A stretch of DNA of 64,000 nucleotides. Source: Pictodentalium vernedei. Taxonomy: Eukaryota; Mollusca; Scaphopoda; Dentaliida; Dentaliidae. The position numbers and the translations under genes are program-made. The DNA is taken from assembly GCA_031216915.1 (NCBI GenBank), contig CM062291.1:30619023-30683022 (forward strand), read 5' to 3'. Every line of letters begins with the position of its first letter. Within the stretch, counting starts at the first letter, position 1. The notes under the pieces were generated by a model. The model saw nothing but the letters and a program-made list of their open reading frames with translations, was not told the DNA's origin and searched no databases. Positions 32,300-44,199 of this stretch are shown here, one piece after another.

Positions 32300-35200
32300 A
32301 CCTGAATTCAATTCGTACCACTGCGAAATGATCTCGTCATTGAAAGTTGCCAATCTCTGTTCCATTTTGACATCGGTATTACCACCCACAGATTACATAA
32401 TGTATAGTCTTGAGTCTTACTGCGACCGGATTGGCACATCCAATGCTGTAGATTATGCTCGCAGCCTGAAAAGAAGACTTAACAAAACATCAGTCCCTTT
32501 GTACTCTTGCGTACCTTTACATGTGGTGTATGCGTATTGAGGTTCAGGTCAGCCTTACTGTGCCATCAACCTTGTTTCCTCTTTTATTAGACAAATTTAT
32601 CCTACGCTGCCAATGCAGTAATGATCTTTGTACGAATATTGAAAGACCCAATCTCCGACCGACATCAAATATGCCAGATGCTACGCCATCTACTTCAGCC
32701 ATCTGTTATTTTAAATATTTTTTTGACATTTGTATTGGCTGTGGTTTTGTTATTGTCCGGAGACATTGAATCAAACCCTGGACCAGGCTTTGTGGAGACA
32801 GAAAATGCCCTCGATGCATTAAAAATCTTTCATCTGAACATCCAAAGCCTAAAGTAGACACAATTGAGTATGAATCATCCCAGTGATATTTTAGCATTCA
32901 CTGAGACCTGGCTTCAATGCTCGGACCTAACATCAGATATTATGATCCATGACTTCCAAGAACCTGTACAGTTTAACCGTTTGTCGAGGGGAGGGGGTGT
33001 TGCCGTCTACGTGAAGGACGGCTTGTGATTTCGGCATAGAACTGATCTTGAGGTGAATGACATTGAGTGCATCTGGCCTGAAGTGTTCATGGCCCATGGT
33101 AAGTCGCTGCTGCTAGGAGTATCTTACCGCCCACCCAATAGTCCCTCAGATGTTTGGGATAAAATTGCGGCATCTATTCACAAAGCCAAAGATACCTTAA
33201 TTTTAGGCATAATTATTACTGGTTACCTCAACGACAACCAATATGGTTCTCCCAAGGGTCGCTTCCAGGAACTAAGTAATTATTTCAATCTTAGACAGCT
33301 TGTGGAAGAGCCAAATACTTTGCGGAATCATCTGCAACTCTGGTTGACCTATTTGCTGTTAGTAATACTGTACGTACTGGAATGTGAAGCCCTAGAACCA
33401 CTTGTACCTGACATGACTCGCTATCATTGTCCAATCTATATTGCCATTGAATTCAAGAAAGAAAAGCCTAAAAACTTAAAGAGACGCATATGGTTGTATG
33501 TAGAGGCAAACTTTGACGGTCTGAACACTGCATACAAAAACGTAGACTGGGAAAGATTGCTTGATTATTCGTGCCCGGACACTATAGTTTCCACCTTCAC
33601 CGATCAATTACTCGAAACGGCATCTAAATTATTCCCCAACAAACTGATAACCTCTTGGGCTAACCAGCCTAAATGGATGCATAACCAAATTCGGTTAGTG
33701 ATTAGGCAAAGAACACGATTATATCGAAGAGCAAAGCGAACTGGTCAACTGCACGACTGCATATCGAAAGTCCAATGAGAACTAAGTTGTCCGGAAACAC
33801 CCCGTCAGTGTGGTGGAAAACATTAAAAAACATATATCTGTAAAAATATCCCCGGAATCCCGACTATAAGTCACCTTAACAAACTCTATTCAACCAACCC
33901 CGAAAAAGCGGAAGTGTTCAATGGTTACTTCTGTTCCATTCGACATTGGATGACACTAATGCATCCTTATCAGATTCACCCCTGTCTGCCTATAAGCGCT
34001 TGACAAGATAACACGAGAAAGCAAAGAAGTGTTTTGAAGCAATCAGAGTATTAAGGTATCGAAGGCGTCTGGTCCTGATCTTATAAGTCCGAGGCTTTTA
34101 AAAGAATGTAGACACTCATTGTGTGACCCACTTTACGGGCCCTCTTCAATAGATTATTAGACAAATGTTACTTTCCAATTTTATGGAAAAAAAGCCAATG
34201 TGACACTGGTGGTTGAAAAAGAATCCGTCTAATGTAGTTACTAACTATCGCCCATTTGCTTAGCTGTACTGGTTAAACTACTTGAAAAATGTGTCTTCAA
34301 ACGATTATGGCACTTTTTATGTGATAAACAATATACTGAGCCAGTTTCAGTTCTGGTTTTACTCCAGGTGACTCTACGATTCCTACAACTGACAGACCTC
34401 TATGATGAATTCTGTCATGCTCTTGCGAAGGAAAAAAAGTAAGAGTTGTCTTTTGTGATGTTGGCAAGGCATTTGATAAAGTTTGGCATATTGGTCTTAT
34501 TCACAAACTCGAGAGAATAGGAATATCTGGCGACTTACTTTGTTTCCTAAAATCTTACCGTTGTGATCGGTACCAGCGCGTCCTTGTAGCCTCTGAGGCG
34601 TCTCCTTGGAAACCAATAACGTCTGGTGTCCCACAGGGTTCGATCCTTGGTCCCCTGTTATTCCTGATTTACATCAACGATATTACTTAAAACCTACTTA
34701 GCAGTATACGTTCATTTGCCGATGATACATCCCTTTATCTTATAACTGAGACCCTCACCAAGGTGCCATCATACTCAACCGTGAGGTTAGCCCACAATTG
34801 AACACTTGGCTAAAACTTGGCTCGTTGAGTTCAACCCCCTTAAAACGAAAACCATGATTATATCACGTAAAAGTAACGTTCCGGTGCACACACCTTTATA
34901 TTTAAGTGGAACTCAAATTTCCGAGGTGAGTAGCCACAAACATCTGGGTGTAATTTTGAATAAAGGTTGTACATGGAACGACCATATCGATCATGTGTGC
35001 GCTAAAGCCTGGACACGTATTGACATGTTCAGGGCCCATAAGTTTACACTTGACCGAATGTCCTTGAAAAGATATACTTCTCATTTGTCCGACCTCTTTT
35101 AGAATACGCTGACTCTGTCTGGGACAACTGCTCAGCAACTCAAGCTGCTGACCTAGTAGATAAAATACAAGTAGCTGCAGCAAGAATAGTTACTGGCGCC

Positions 35201-35620
35201 ACTGTGAGCTGCAGTAAAGCCCGACTCTACATAGAAATTCAATGGGATCCACTGGAAGAAAGACGCCGAAAGCACAAGCTTATCCATTTTTTGTAAGATG
35301 TATTCCAAATGTCCCCACAAAGGTGCCACCAGTTATTTCATCTATTACCCAAAGCAGCAATCTCCGATCCGAACATAACCACCGTGTTCCCTTTTGTTGC
35401 ACTAATTTATATAAGTCCTCCTTTATCCCGGAAGTTACCGACCAGTGGAATGGATTACCCCCCTCAGTAAGAGAAAATGGAGCCAAATCCCGTGCTGCCA
35501 AATTTATCATTGCTGGTTACGCCTGCATTGCAGTAATATCAACGCCCACTTATACCCCATTTTTGATCGTCTAACCGCATATCTGCAGGAACTGTATCGG
35601 GATACATTCAACATTATGTC
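32300..35620 (+). pseudogene. CR1-like non-LTR retrotransposon with N-terminal 2A peptide
   Basis: Order along the strand: an N-terminal segment (32621 on) with a hydrophobic stretch followed by the 2A motif GDIESNPGP (32759-32785). The AP endonuclease start KIFHLNIQSLK follows, then ILAFTETWL (~32890) and further endonuclease frames (33053-33778, with GVSYRPPNS). RT motifs are KASGPDLISPRLLKE (~34063), FDKVWHIGLIHKL (~34470), GVPQGSILGPLLF (34624-34665) and the catalytic FADD (34715-34726). The C-terminal region has LYKSSFIPEVTDQWNGLP (~35410). Stops and frameshifts break it (for example TAA at 34688), so it is inactive. The 2A site allows co-translational release of an upstream peptide in relatives. 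CR1/L2/Rex1-type by motif style; exact clade not determined. Confidence 0.85.
32759..32785 (+). other. 2A ribosome-skipping motif
   Basis: Codons read GDIESNPGP, matching D(V/I)ExNPGP. Separation would fall between the last Gly (32780-32782) and Pro (32783-32785). A run of V/L/F residues precedes it. Confidence 0.9.
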
Positions 35621-35675
35621 ACTCGCTAGATCTGTAACCATTGATGACTCGTTTTTTCATGGAACCTACACGCCC

Positions 35676-35705
35676 CCCCCCCCCCCGCCCCCCCCCCCCC
35701 CCCCC
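35676..35705. repeat. poly-C tract
   Basis: About 30 nearly pure C, just after the LINE C-terminal region. Confidence 0.9.
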
Positions 35706-36019
35706 TCTCCAAAGCACACACGCTTGTACCAGCTCTGTATTCACATTTGAGAGTAGGCCTCATTAAGGAATATGGATAAAAAGTAGCATGCCACTCGATA
35801 TTGGTCGAGAAAATTTCCAAAAGGTTAAGCTATTGATATTTTAAAGGTATTACTCAAAATAAAATTAAATTATACAGACCAAAAACTTAGTTCTCAGAAA
35901 GAGACGTTATAGTTGTCATAATAGCAAATGTGTAAACACAATCTACGTGTAGCGGAGCCTTTTTTGGAGAGACGTGGGGTGGGAGGCTAGAGGCAAGTAT
36001 AACTAGAGTGGACACAGGT

Positions 36020-37045
36020 AGGGTGAACAAGAGCGATGAGGACAGATTAAGGTTACCAAGACTAGCGTCAGAAAACATAGGGACCAGAAGGCGGAAGCAA
36101 TGAATCTCGGTACCCTGAACGTGGGATATTGCAACACCCAGAGTCTCCACCTGAAAGTAAGCGAAATTGCTACATTGATCGAGGCTGAGGTGTTTGATGT
36201 CATGGCACAGACCTGGAAGATGTCAGCACCTCGGCTGAGGTATAGAAAGAAATTGGATGGGTAAAGATCAATCTGAGAAACAAAAGTAATGCCCTTGGGA
36301 TTGTGTACTGTGCGGTGGGAGGGAAGCAAACCCGAGTGGAATGACTCGATATACTCAACACTCAGGTCCAATATCACTACTTGAAAACAGGGGCTCTGTA
36401 TAATTCTGATGGGTGACTTTTAATGGACACATAGGTGATAAGGAAGAAGGTATAGAGGGTGGAGAGAAAAGGTCAACAGGAATGGAAGAAATCTGTTGAA
36501 CTTCACTAATGAGCTCGGCCTGGTGATTCTGAACAGGGACGCGAGGTGTAAGGGGAAATGGGCCTGGAGAGGAACGACAAAAAATCAATAATCGACTACA
36601 TTCTCACAGATGTTAATTTATGGAGGGAGGTGATAGGGGTAGAAGTGGGTGATGAGGGTAAATGGAGGTGGATGGTGATCACAACTTGATTACAGTGACG
36701 ATCAGGGCCAAAAACCTAGTCAAAAGCAAAGGAAGCTTCAAGGAGATTTGGGAACTCAAAAAGGATGCCGACTGGGCGAAGTTCGAAGAAAAACTGACAC
36801 CAAAGCTTGCAACCATACACAAGGGTGGTGGGGTGGGGGCAGTGTCCAGAAGATGGTCGCCGCCATAGTTGCGAGCCTAGTGGAGGCAGGGAAGTGAAAG
36901 TGTAGAAAAGATTAGGGTATCAAAACAGGAACTTGGATACAGAGCGAACGAAGAACTGAAAAGGGCCATAAAGGGTAGAAAAGCTAAATGTGCTGCATAC
37001 TGAAGTAGAAAACTCAAGGGGGCGGAAGCAAAACAAAGTGTTTAG
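36020..37045 (+). pseudogene. second LINE: AP-endonuclease fragment
   Basis: Frames encode LGTLNVGYCNTQS (~36105), MGDF-NGHIG (~36410), NFTNELGLVILNRD (~36498) and DHNLITVTI (36674 on). These are the endonuclease core motifs GDFN and SDH. The downstream frame KQELGYRANEELKRAIKGRK is typical of the linker before RT. No RT follows; a Q fragment starts at 37047. Frameshifts and stops throughout. Clade uncertain. Confidence 0.7.
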
Positions 37046-37046
37046 A

Positions 37047-37222
37047 AATTACCCTTTCCAAAATGACAGGAAACTGCAACCACAGCTATCTAATTTTGGC
37101 ATTTTCGGATGGTACTCTTACCCTTTTTTATCTTGAGGGTTAAAGTCGAGATTAAAAACTGAACAGTAACTTTCTTCTGCAAGCATTGTTGCATCTATGC
37201 ATACAAAAATAATTGTTAAAAA
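37047..37222 (+). mobile_element. Q element fragment
   Basis: TACCCTTTCCAAAATGACAG through AAAAATAATTGTTA, matching the complement of 44330-44520. Confidence 0.6.
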
Positions 37223-37238
37223 TAATTGGTCTAAAGGA

Positions 37239-37290
37239 AACGGACGGACGGACGGACGGACGGACGGACGGACGGACGGACGGACGGACA
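37239..37290 (+). repeat. (GGAC)n microsatellite
   Basis: About 12 units of ACGG. Confidence 0.95.
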
Positions 37291-37349
37291 CTCCAACATT
37301 TCGGGTTTATGGGCTACCAAAAAAACATTTTCGTATGTCCCAAAACCTT

Positions 37350-37770
37350 ATTTTACCCAGAACCCCACCCCCTCCACCCTAGAACATATATTTAACCCTA
37401 ACCCCACCCCTCCACCCCAAAACCACACCCTAACCCTACCCCACCCTGACCCTAAACCCTAAAAGCCCCCCCAGACCCTAACCCCCACCCACCCTACCTG
37501 GGACCTAACCCCCCCCAACCTTAAGCCCTACTCTGGGGCTAATCCCACCCCACCCCTGACCCAACCCCACCTAGCCAAACCAATAGGATTAGGAGCTATT
37601 TTTCGGTTACCCCCCCGACCCCAACACTCCCCCCCGGGACCTAACCCTCCCCAACCTTAAGCAATACTCTGGGGCTTCCCCTAACCCTAACCCCCACCCC
37701 CACTCCTAACCCTAACACTACCTTAATTTGGAGGTAGCCCCCTAATAATAATATCCCCTAAACCCCCAAT
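37350..37770. repeat. C-rich CCCTAA-like degenerate repeat
   Basis: Many ACCCTAACCC, CCCACCCTACC and CCTAACCCCC motifs with almost no G for ~400 bp. It resembles decayed telomere-type CCCTAA repeats but is not a regular array. Confidence 0.6.
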
Positions 37771-37778
37771 GTTGGCCC

Positions 37779-37815
37779 GGACGGACGGACGGACGGACGG
37801 ACGGACGGACGGACA
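37779..37815 (+). repeat. (GGAC)n microsatellite
   Basis: Second GGAC array, on the other side of the C-rich tract. Confidence 0.95.
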
Positions 37816-37841
37816 CATCACCGTGTTGATACCCATGGTCA

Positions 37842-38356
37842 CGGCCTGGCAGTCTAAAAAATCAAGGAGTGCAAACAGTTGCCCTCCTCAGATTGCTTGG
37901 GAGTGCAATTGCACCTGAAATTTTCGATGCAAAAACTTGTATGCTATTTTGGTTATATTCACTTCAAGGTATTAATATTGTGACTCGAAAATTGTACTAC
38001 ATTCAGCTACATAGTGGACAAATTGGCACACACATCTCATTATTTAAAATGTTGCATTGAATTCTTATGTGACTGTCTTCTTCGCTCAGAATCTATCGAA
38101 ATGCGACACAGAATGGGTCATGAATTATTTCGAATCAATGCAATATTGACAAATCGTCCCCTGAGTTCTAATGTGTTCTCTGTGCTAGTAGGCCACAGAG
38201 AACACATTGGAACTCAGGGGACAAAATGATAATAGATTTTAAAGTCAACCCAAACAGGTCTGGCATTCCAGAAAATTCAAGGGGTGCAAAACATTGCCCC
38301 CCTCAATTTTTCCCAGGCGTTGAGCACTCCTGCACTTATACAGAATGCCAGGCCTG
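37842..38356. mobile_element. hAT-like element with CCTGGCA ends
   Basis: Left CGGCCTGGCAGTC, right GAATGCCAGGCCTG. Internal palindrome at 38155-38223 (GTCCCCTGAGTTCTAATGTG with complement). An inner repeat CAGGTCTGGCATTCC occurs at 38259. No clear TSD. Confidence 0.5.
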
Positions 38357-38375
38357 TGTGGTTTGATCGTGACCC

Positions 38376-39250
38376 CCCCCCGCCCCCCCCCCCCCCCATC
38401 CAAGTGTGGGAAATCCTTCCTACGTCATTGGATCTAGTTTTTTTAAATCAATTTAATCCTGTATAATCTGATGTTAAAATGCCAAAATTCTCAGCAGAGA
38501 AGTCTTCTCACAATGCATTAGTCAATCATGTCTTCTTTGGCATTGTTCATTGACCACTATTAAAGAATTTGTAATTTGTAACTTAAATGAAACTTAAACT
38601 CATCCAAGAAATTTGTTTTATTCAACCAAAGCACCAACTGTCAACTCATAAAAAAAGTTGTTCGGCCATATCGCAGTTCTTTATTTTCGACGTCCAAAAA
38701 GGAAAAAAAAACAAGAGTCAATATTTAGCCGCAAAAGCCACCTGAAGGCTTCATATGAAAGAACAATTCTACTATTTTTGTATGGGAGGACAACAAGTAC
38801 CCCCCCCCCCCCCCCTCCCACACACACACACACACTCAAATAAATCCCTACGGTTGCTCATTGCATTCAGATACTGTATAATGCCCCCCCCCCCCAACCC
38901 CATTGGAAATCTTCATCTACCCCACTCCCATCATGAGAAAACATTTTCTGGCGCCACCACTAGCTATGGGTGCGCATTTTCACGATTGTTAGCGCTGAGC
39001 TAACCTTAAAAATTATGTGTATTAGAAGGGTTCTCTTATTTAATCTCGGTCAAATTTCCTTGCAGTTGTTTGTTTTATTTTGTGTTTCTAGTTTTTTTCA
39101 CCTGACATTTAAAATTGAAGATCGCACCACAGTCGCCCCGAACTGGATTGGGTTTACATTCAAGAGGCGACTTTATCAGTGGTCTCTTACATTCAGCTGA
39201 AGTTAAAAGCTCAAAAACATCATCCAAGTGATGCTTTGAATAAAAAGATG
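38376..39250. other. unassigned sequence with C and CA tracts
   Basis: Poly-C/CA tracts at 38376-38397, 38800-38835 and 38884-38896. No repeat family or gene recognised. Confidence 0.35.
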
Positions 39251-39886
39251 AACCAGATACGACAAAATAATCTCCCCTTAACATTTACAAGCAACATTCT
39301 GCAATGGAGAGGTGGCGCATGCGTTTAGGAAAAGCCATAGAACGACAATCAGAAACGAGTCTAATAGTGGGAAAGCGTTGAAATCTTTTGATCATTTTTT
39401 CATTCAAACTTTTACTCTATTTCTTACTATTAGACTCGTTTCTGATAGTCGCAAAATTTTCATTTTTGTGGTCTAAGGGAGATAACTCGAACGCATTTTC
39501 GCGTTTTTAACGATGATTTTCGGAATAGCACCACAAACGGAGTTTTGACAGTTTCTTGGTAAAAAATCCGGTTTTCTCGGAGGATTTAAGGGCGATTCCT
39601 CTTTCATTTTACCACCGTTAAGTCGATAAATGTTATCTGGGGACGCTGGACAATATGTTGTCAATTTTATAACGGACAAAAATCCTTAATATCACTATTT
39701 CAATGAAATAAAGAAATTCGCAGTCACAAACACAACTCTGTTCAGCTGTAGCCGACAATATATTTCTGCTCATTTTCTTGTCTATGCTGAATAAAGTAAT
39801 GAACTGAACATGTGTACGTGATAAAAGTCTCAAACACTGTCACAAACCAAGCGATGAAATTTCACAATTTAAATTAGAAACGGAAG

Positions 39887-39955
39887 GTTGTTGGACTCGA
39901 ATCTCTACCCTTCAGGTTACAAGACCAATAAGTTACCCCTGCGCCAAGTAGCAAC
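39887..39955 (-). tRNA. tRNA-like unit 1 (loop TTGTAAC)
   Basis: Minus strand: A box TTGGCGCAGGGG, anticodon-arm region GGTCTTGTAACC (reads TGT), B box GATTCGAGTCC, acceptor ends GTTG/CAAC pair. 69 nt, stems imperfect. Probably a tRNA-derived pseudogene. Confidence 0.5.
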
Positions 39956-40049
39956 ATCATATGAAGAAGAAAACGAGTCAATAAAAATACTATTAAAAAG
40001 AATGCCAGAAAAGTTTTTATATGTGTTGCCAACAGAAAAATTAGAGATT

Positions 40050-40118
40050 GTCGTGAACGGGAATCGAACCGCGTACCCCTAGGTTTGAAATCCGGCGATC
40101 TACCACTAAACCACGGAC
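40050..40118 (-). tRNA. tRNA-like unit 2
   Basis: Minus strand: A box GTGGTTTAGTGG, loop ATTTCAAA, B box CGGTTCGATTCCCG, acceptor GTCCGTG with CACGAC (one bulge). Isotype ambiguous (TTC or TCA). Confidence 0.5.
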
Positions 40119-40239
40119 GCACATCAACACTCGATAGAAAATCCCCATATGAAGTCATTGGAAATAGGCGCTGTAAATGACTTCAGATACGGATATTGAA
40201 TGACTTAATATGAAAATTTTGAATAATGAGTTTACGTGT

Positions 40240-40309
40240 GTCTGTGGATCAGCGATAACTCGCAGGATTTCAAAGCTAAAGGTCGACGGTTCGATTCCCC
40301 GTACCGTCA
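40240..40309 (+). tRNA. tRNA-like unit 3
   Basis: Mirror of unit 2: GTGGATCAGCG, loop GATTTCAAAG, B box CGGTTCGATTCCCC. The acceptor pairs poorly. Confidence 0.45.
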
Positions 40310-40396
40310 TTTTATTTTCTCTGTGAGCGGTAAACAACTTTAATCTGTTTTCTGTTTGGATGGTAGTTTTATTGACTCGTTTTCTTCTTGTTTAAT

Positions 40397-40465
40397 GGTG
40401 TCACTTGGCGCAGCGGTAACTTATTGGTCATGAAGTCTGAAGGTTTGCTGTTCGAGTCCAACAAG
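40397..40465 (+). tRNA. tRNA-like unit 4
   Basis: Mirror of unit 1: A box TTGGCGCAGCGG, GGTCATGAAGTCTGAAGG (CAT in the loop), B box TGTTCGAGTCC. Resembles a decayed tRNA-Met or tRNA-Thr. Confidence 0.45.
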
Positions 40466-41269
40466 CATCATTATCGAATTTAAATTGTGTGATGTTCTGC
40501 CACTCACATATGCTGAATCGAACGTTTTATTCGAGATAGACAAGAAAATAATAATATTAATAATGTATTAAAGGCCTTAAATAAACCAAACGCCTCTTGA
40601 TTTGCGTTCTGTTTGTGATTACGAGTTTATTTATTTCATCCAAACAGAGATCTCAGGGATGTTTGTTTGCTATAAAGAAGATACAGATTATCCAGCAAAA
40701 TCACTATATACAATTATTTGATGAGATGGTAGTAGAACGGCTGAGAAATCCCCGTAAAATCATCCGAGAAAACCGGCTTTTCAACCAGGAAACTGACAAA
40801 AATCCATTTATGGTCCAATTCAAAAAATCATCGTTAAAAACGCTAAAATGCACTCGAGTTATCTCCCTTAGACCACAAAAATGATAATTTTACGACTATC
40901 AGAAACGAGTCTAATAGTAAGAAATAGAGTAAAAGTTTGAAAGGAAAAATGATCAAAAGATTTCAACGCTTTCCCACTATTAGACTCGTTTCTGATTGTC
41001 GTTCTAGGCTTTCTAAACGCATGCGCCACCTCTCCATAACAATCTGTTGCTTGTAAATGTTAAGGGGAGATTATTTTGTCGTATTTTTTTTCTCAAAAAC
41101 CTCACAAAGCCGATGATCTTGAGTTTATAATTCGATCGAATATTCTTGGCAAGAGACTTACACAGTTTCGTCTTATTTAAAATTAATTTATTAAATTTCT
41201 AGTTGCATTAAATGAAAAATCCCTACTTAAAATTTGGGTATTTTGGAATCAGTTTCTTTGGGATGTTAA

Positions 41270-41511
41270 ACCTTTACCTAACATGAAAAGTAGACGAAAC
41301 TTGCAAAAACATTCTTGAATAACTGATTTTTTTTCATTTTTTGTCTCCGAACATAGGTTATGACCCCTCATTGGAACGAGCTCGTCGAGCTCGTTCGAAT
41401 GAGAGGTCATAACCTATATATTTGAGACAAAAAATGAAAAAATAATGAAAATTAATTGGAGATTTTTTAGAATAGCGTTGGTCTGTTTTGGACGTTACTT
41501 TGGATAAAGGA
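41270..41511. mobile_element. P1b MITE
   Basis: TTAA at 41266-41269 and 41512-41515. Core GGAACGAGCTCGTC...GCTCGTTC, arms CTCATTGG/CGAATGAG. Confidence 0.85.
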
Positions 41512-41515
41512 TTAA

Positions 41516-43004
41516 GGTTGGCTTTATGCAGAATGCAGTTTGTTTTTTAAGTTTGTAATATCCATATTCTCAAGTTTGCATCACTCCTTCGGCGCATGTT
41601 GCAAACAACCGGCCAGCTATTTGGTCGAGTGGTTGTCACATGACTATTCTTAGAACCCAAATGATATCATGATGGCATTTGGGCGAGAGGAAAAATACCC
41701 ACGATGAGTTTTGGGTGTAACATGAGGCAAGCCTCCCCCTGGTGGTGTTGGTGGTGTGGGGGGGGGGGGGAGGGGGGGGATTTGCAGAAAACACGGGACT
41801 TGTCCGCTATGGGGTAGATCGGGTGCCACACATGACAAATCTTTGAACCCCAATGATGTCAAAAAGTATCGACGATTGGTTTTCGCTGAGGGATAGGACA
41901 AAATCTCACTCTTGTGGCGAGAGATTTGCGCCAACACGATGCAAGCCTCGAGTCTCGCCCAATCTTGCGCGGGTGTAAGATTCATCCGTATCACATCTAC
42001 ACCCAACAGAGGTGGCGGGTTGGGGGGGGGGGGGCACAAATTACAAGAGCCCCTCCACTTTTGTTCCACAGGCATGTTACGCGGTTACACAATGAGTTAA
42101 AATGGTCGCCTGCAAACTCTCAATATACGGGCATTCCTGTAATGTATTATTTGCAAACCCAAACAACATTTGGCCAAAGAATCCCACCTTCGGTCGCTTC
42201 AGTCCGTTTCTTCCACAGTGGTGGCACCAGGATTTCAATTTAAGGGGGCTAAGTAAGATATGGGGTGTGTATGTGTGTGTGGGGGAGGGGGGGGTCCAAG
42301 GTTGAGATGCTGAAGGCATCTCCTGAACGCCGCAGTCCTGATCTAGGGGAGGAGGTAGTTCAGCGATCTGAACGTAGTGGCTACACCCCTGTAGTAACCA
42401 CTACATTCAGATCGCTGAACTAGGGAGAAGGTTGTCCCTCTCCCGTTTGGGGGGGGGGGGGGGGGGGTCTGGGGTATCTACCCAGGAAAATTTTCATATT
42501 TGGACACCCTGGCAGCGATATCTGAGTGTTTTTTACTATACCTGACATGATGTATATTGTTGTGTGTCGTCTACGGGTGTGATATTGGGTGGAAGACTGC
42601 AGTCAGATAGTAATTTGAAGTTTGATTTGGGGGGGGGGGGGGTTGATGGAAAAGTGGTGGGCCTGGGCTCCCTGTGGCGTCGCCACTGCCGGAAAGTAAG
42701 CACATCGCAGCATGATCATCTACACGAGAGACTATGGTGTGTCACGGTACATTTTCCGATATAGGATTGTGAATTTTCTCCTACTGGGCCAGACTGGGCC
42801 AAACCATGGAATCCTTGAAAAGTGGACATCTCTACCTTTATCGAGCTTCCGCCGTCTCTGATACCCAGCGAGAATAACGGTAGTCTCAACAAATACGCGT
42901 CCCACACTGGGCACAAGTACGTATTACTCACTTTCTCAAAAGGCAGAGAGTGGGAGAAAACAGCCATCTCATTCACTAATGTTTGCTGCTTGATTTTGGA
43001 GGAT
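41516..43004. other. unassigned sequence with many G runs and one palindrome
   Basis: G runs near 41760, 42020, 42285, 42448 and 42630. Palindrome at 42356-42422. ORFs in this part are short and unrecognised. Confidence 0.4.
42356..42422. repeat. 67-bp inverted repeat
   Basis: TAGTTCAGCGATCTGAACGT and complement around GTGGCTACACCCCTGTAG. Confidence 0.85.
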
Positions 43005-43660
43005 TGGCAATTTTTAGGCTTTCCCAAACCCAGTTTGGGAAAGACTCATGTTATTCTTCTTTTTCAAAATTTTTCTTCTCTATTTTGTTTTGTCTTTTTT
43101 TCGCCGTGAATTTTGTCTGTTGAACTGTTCAAAAACAAGCTGTACGATTTTAACCAAATTTGGCATACTATGTAATGTCATAAAATCTAGTGAAATGCGG
43201 TATCGTCATGTCTGAGAAAACGCGTATTTTCAAAATCTTCTGCCAAAACTTTAAAAATTTTAACATTTTTCGAAAGTCTCAAAACTGTTTACAGTATTTA
43301 GCTCAATTTTTCACATTTAGAGTATAATATGATACACCGCAATCACCACTCAAATCTTTCAATACTAACCCCCATTGGCCAAAAATGATATTAATATAGC
43401 TTTTTTCTTCAAAATTGACCAACTTCAAGGGAAAATTTCTCTAATTATAAGGTTGTTGTAACAATTATTTTGGTATGGATAAATGCAACAATGATCGTGG
43501 AAGAAAGTTACTGTTTACTTTTTAATCTCAGATTTAACTCTCAAGCACAATGAGGGTGAGAATAAGAGTACCGTTTGAAAATGCCAAAATTGGCCAACTT
43601 TGGTTGCATTTTCTTTTATTTTGGGAAGGCTTAATTTCAAACACTTTTCATGTACGTATT
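43005..43660 (-). mobile_element. Q element, reverse orientation
   Basis: Begins at the hairpin CTTTCCCAAACCCAG/TTTGGGAAAG, then matches the complement of 4105-4650 (for example TCTTCTGCCAAAAC and ATCTCAGATTTAAC). Confidence 0.65.
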
Positions 43661-44199
43661 CACAACTGACTACCGAGCATATTTGCTGTTGTAAGTCTGG
43701 TTGTAAAGTTTAACCCTATCCCCTTCTGGTTGCATAAAAGTAGGTACCGTCCAACACAACTCCAATTTTTTCAGAATTTGATAAGTTTAGGTGACGATTT
43801 ACTCCATTTTTAATAGACTGAGTTCTGAATGTTTTCTTTCGCTGCCTGCAACAGTCAAAGTATGACAAATTTTGTTCTATATGTTATTATTAAAAGTTTA
43901 ACCCTAGGCAGATTTGAGACTTCCAATAAGGGTACTGTCGGAATAAATGTTATTTTCGTCAAATGTTACATGCAATTTCTCAGCACTGGAGCCATACTGT
44001 CACAAACCTTTTCCATGAGAAGATAGGGCATTCATCCAAGAACAATTTTGCTGTTATATGTTTTATTCCAAGTTTAAACCCTCGCCCAGTTGTAAGGCCT
44101 TGAATTGGCGTACCCTCAACTTGTACATGTTCATTCAAATACCAAGATTCAAGATTAGTCCATGTCTCTTTTCAGACACTCAGTCTGTGATTGATCTTC
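43661..44199. repeat. diverged repeats between Q copies
   Basis: Three stretches with GTTTAACCCT...GTACTGTC-like patterns (43705, 43898, 44072). Probably old Q-related tandem units. Confidence 0.35.

Larger units (their letters stand above)
39258..41083. mobile_element. 1.83-kb full-length palindrome (foldback-type) carrying four tRNA-like units
   Basis: Left end TACGACAAAATAATCTCCCC, right end its complement. Symmetry holds to the centre near 40173: GTGGCGCATGCG, GACTCGTTTCTGAT, GATAACTCGA, AAACGAGTCAATAAAA and the tRNA-like units each recur inverted. Each arm also has its own ~110-bp hairpin (39342-39453; 40894-41001). The arms are diverged, so this is an old duplication. No transposase seen. 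Confidence 0.75.

Noticed and set aside
41650..42075. 141-codon minus-strand ORF rich in proline
   Set aside because: Proline runs come from G/C homopolymers; no recognised domain.
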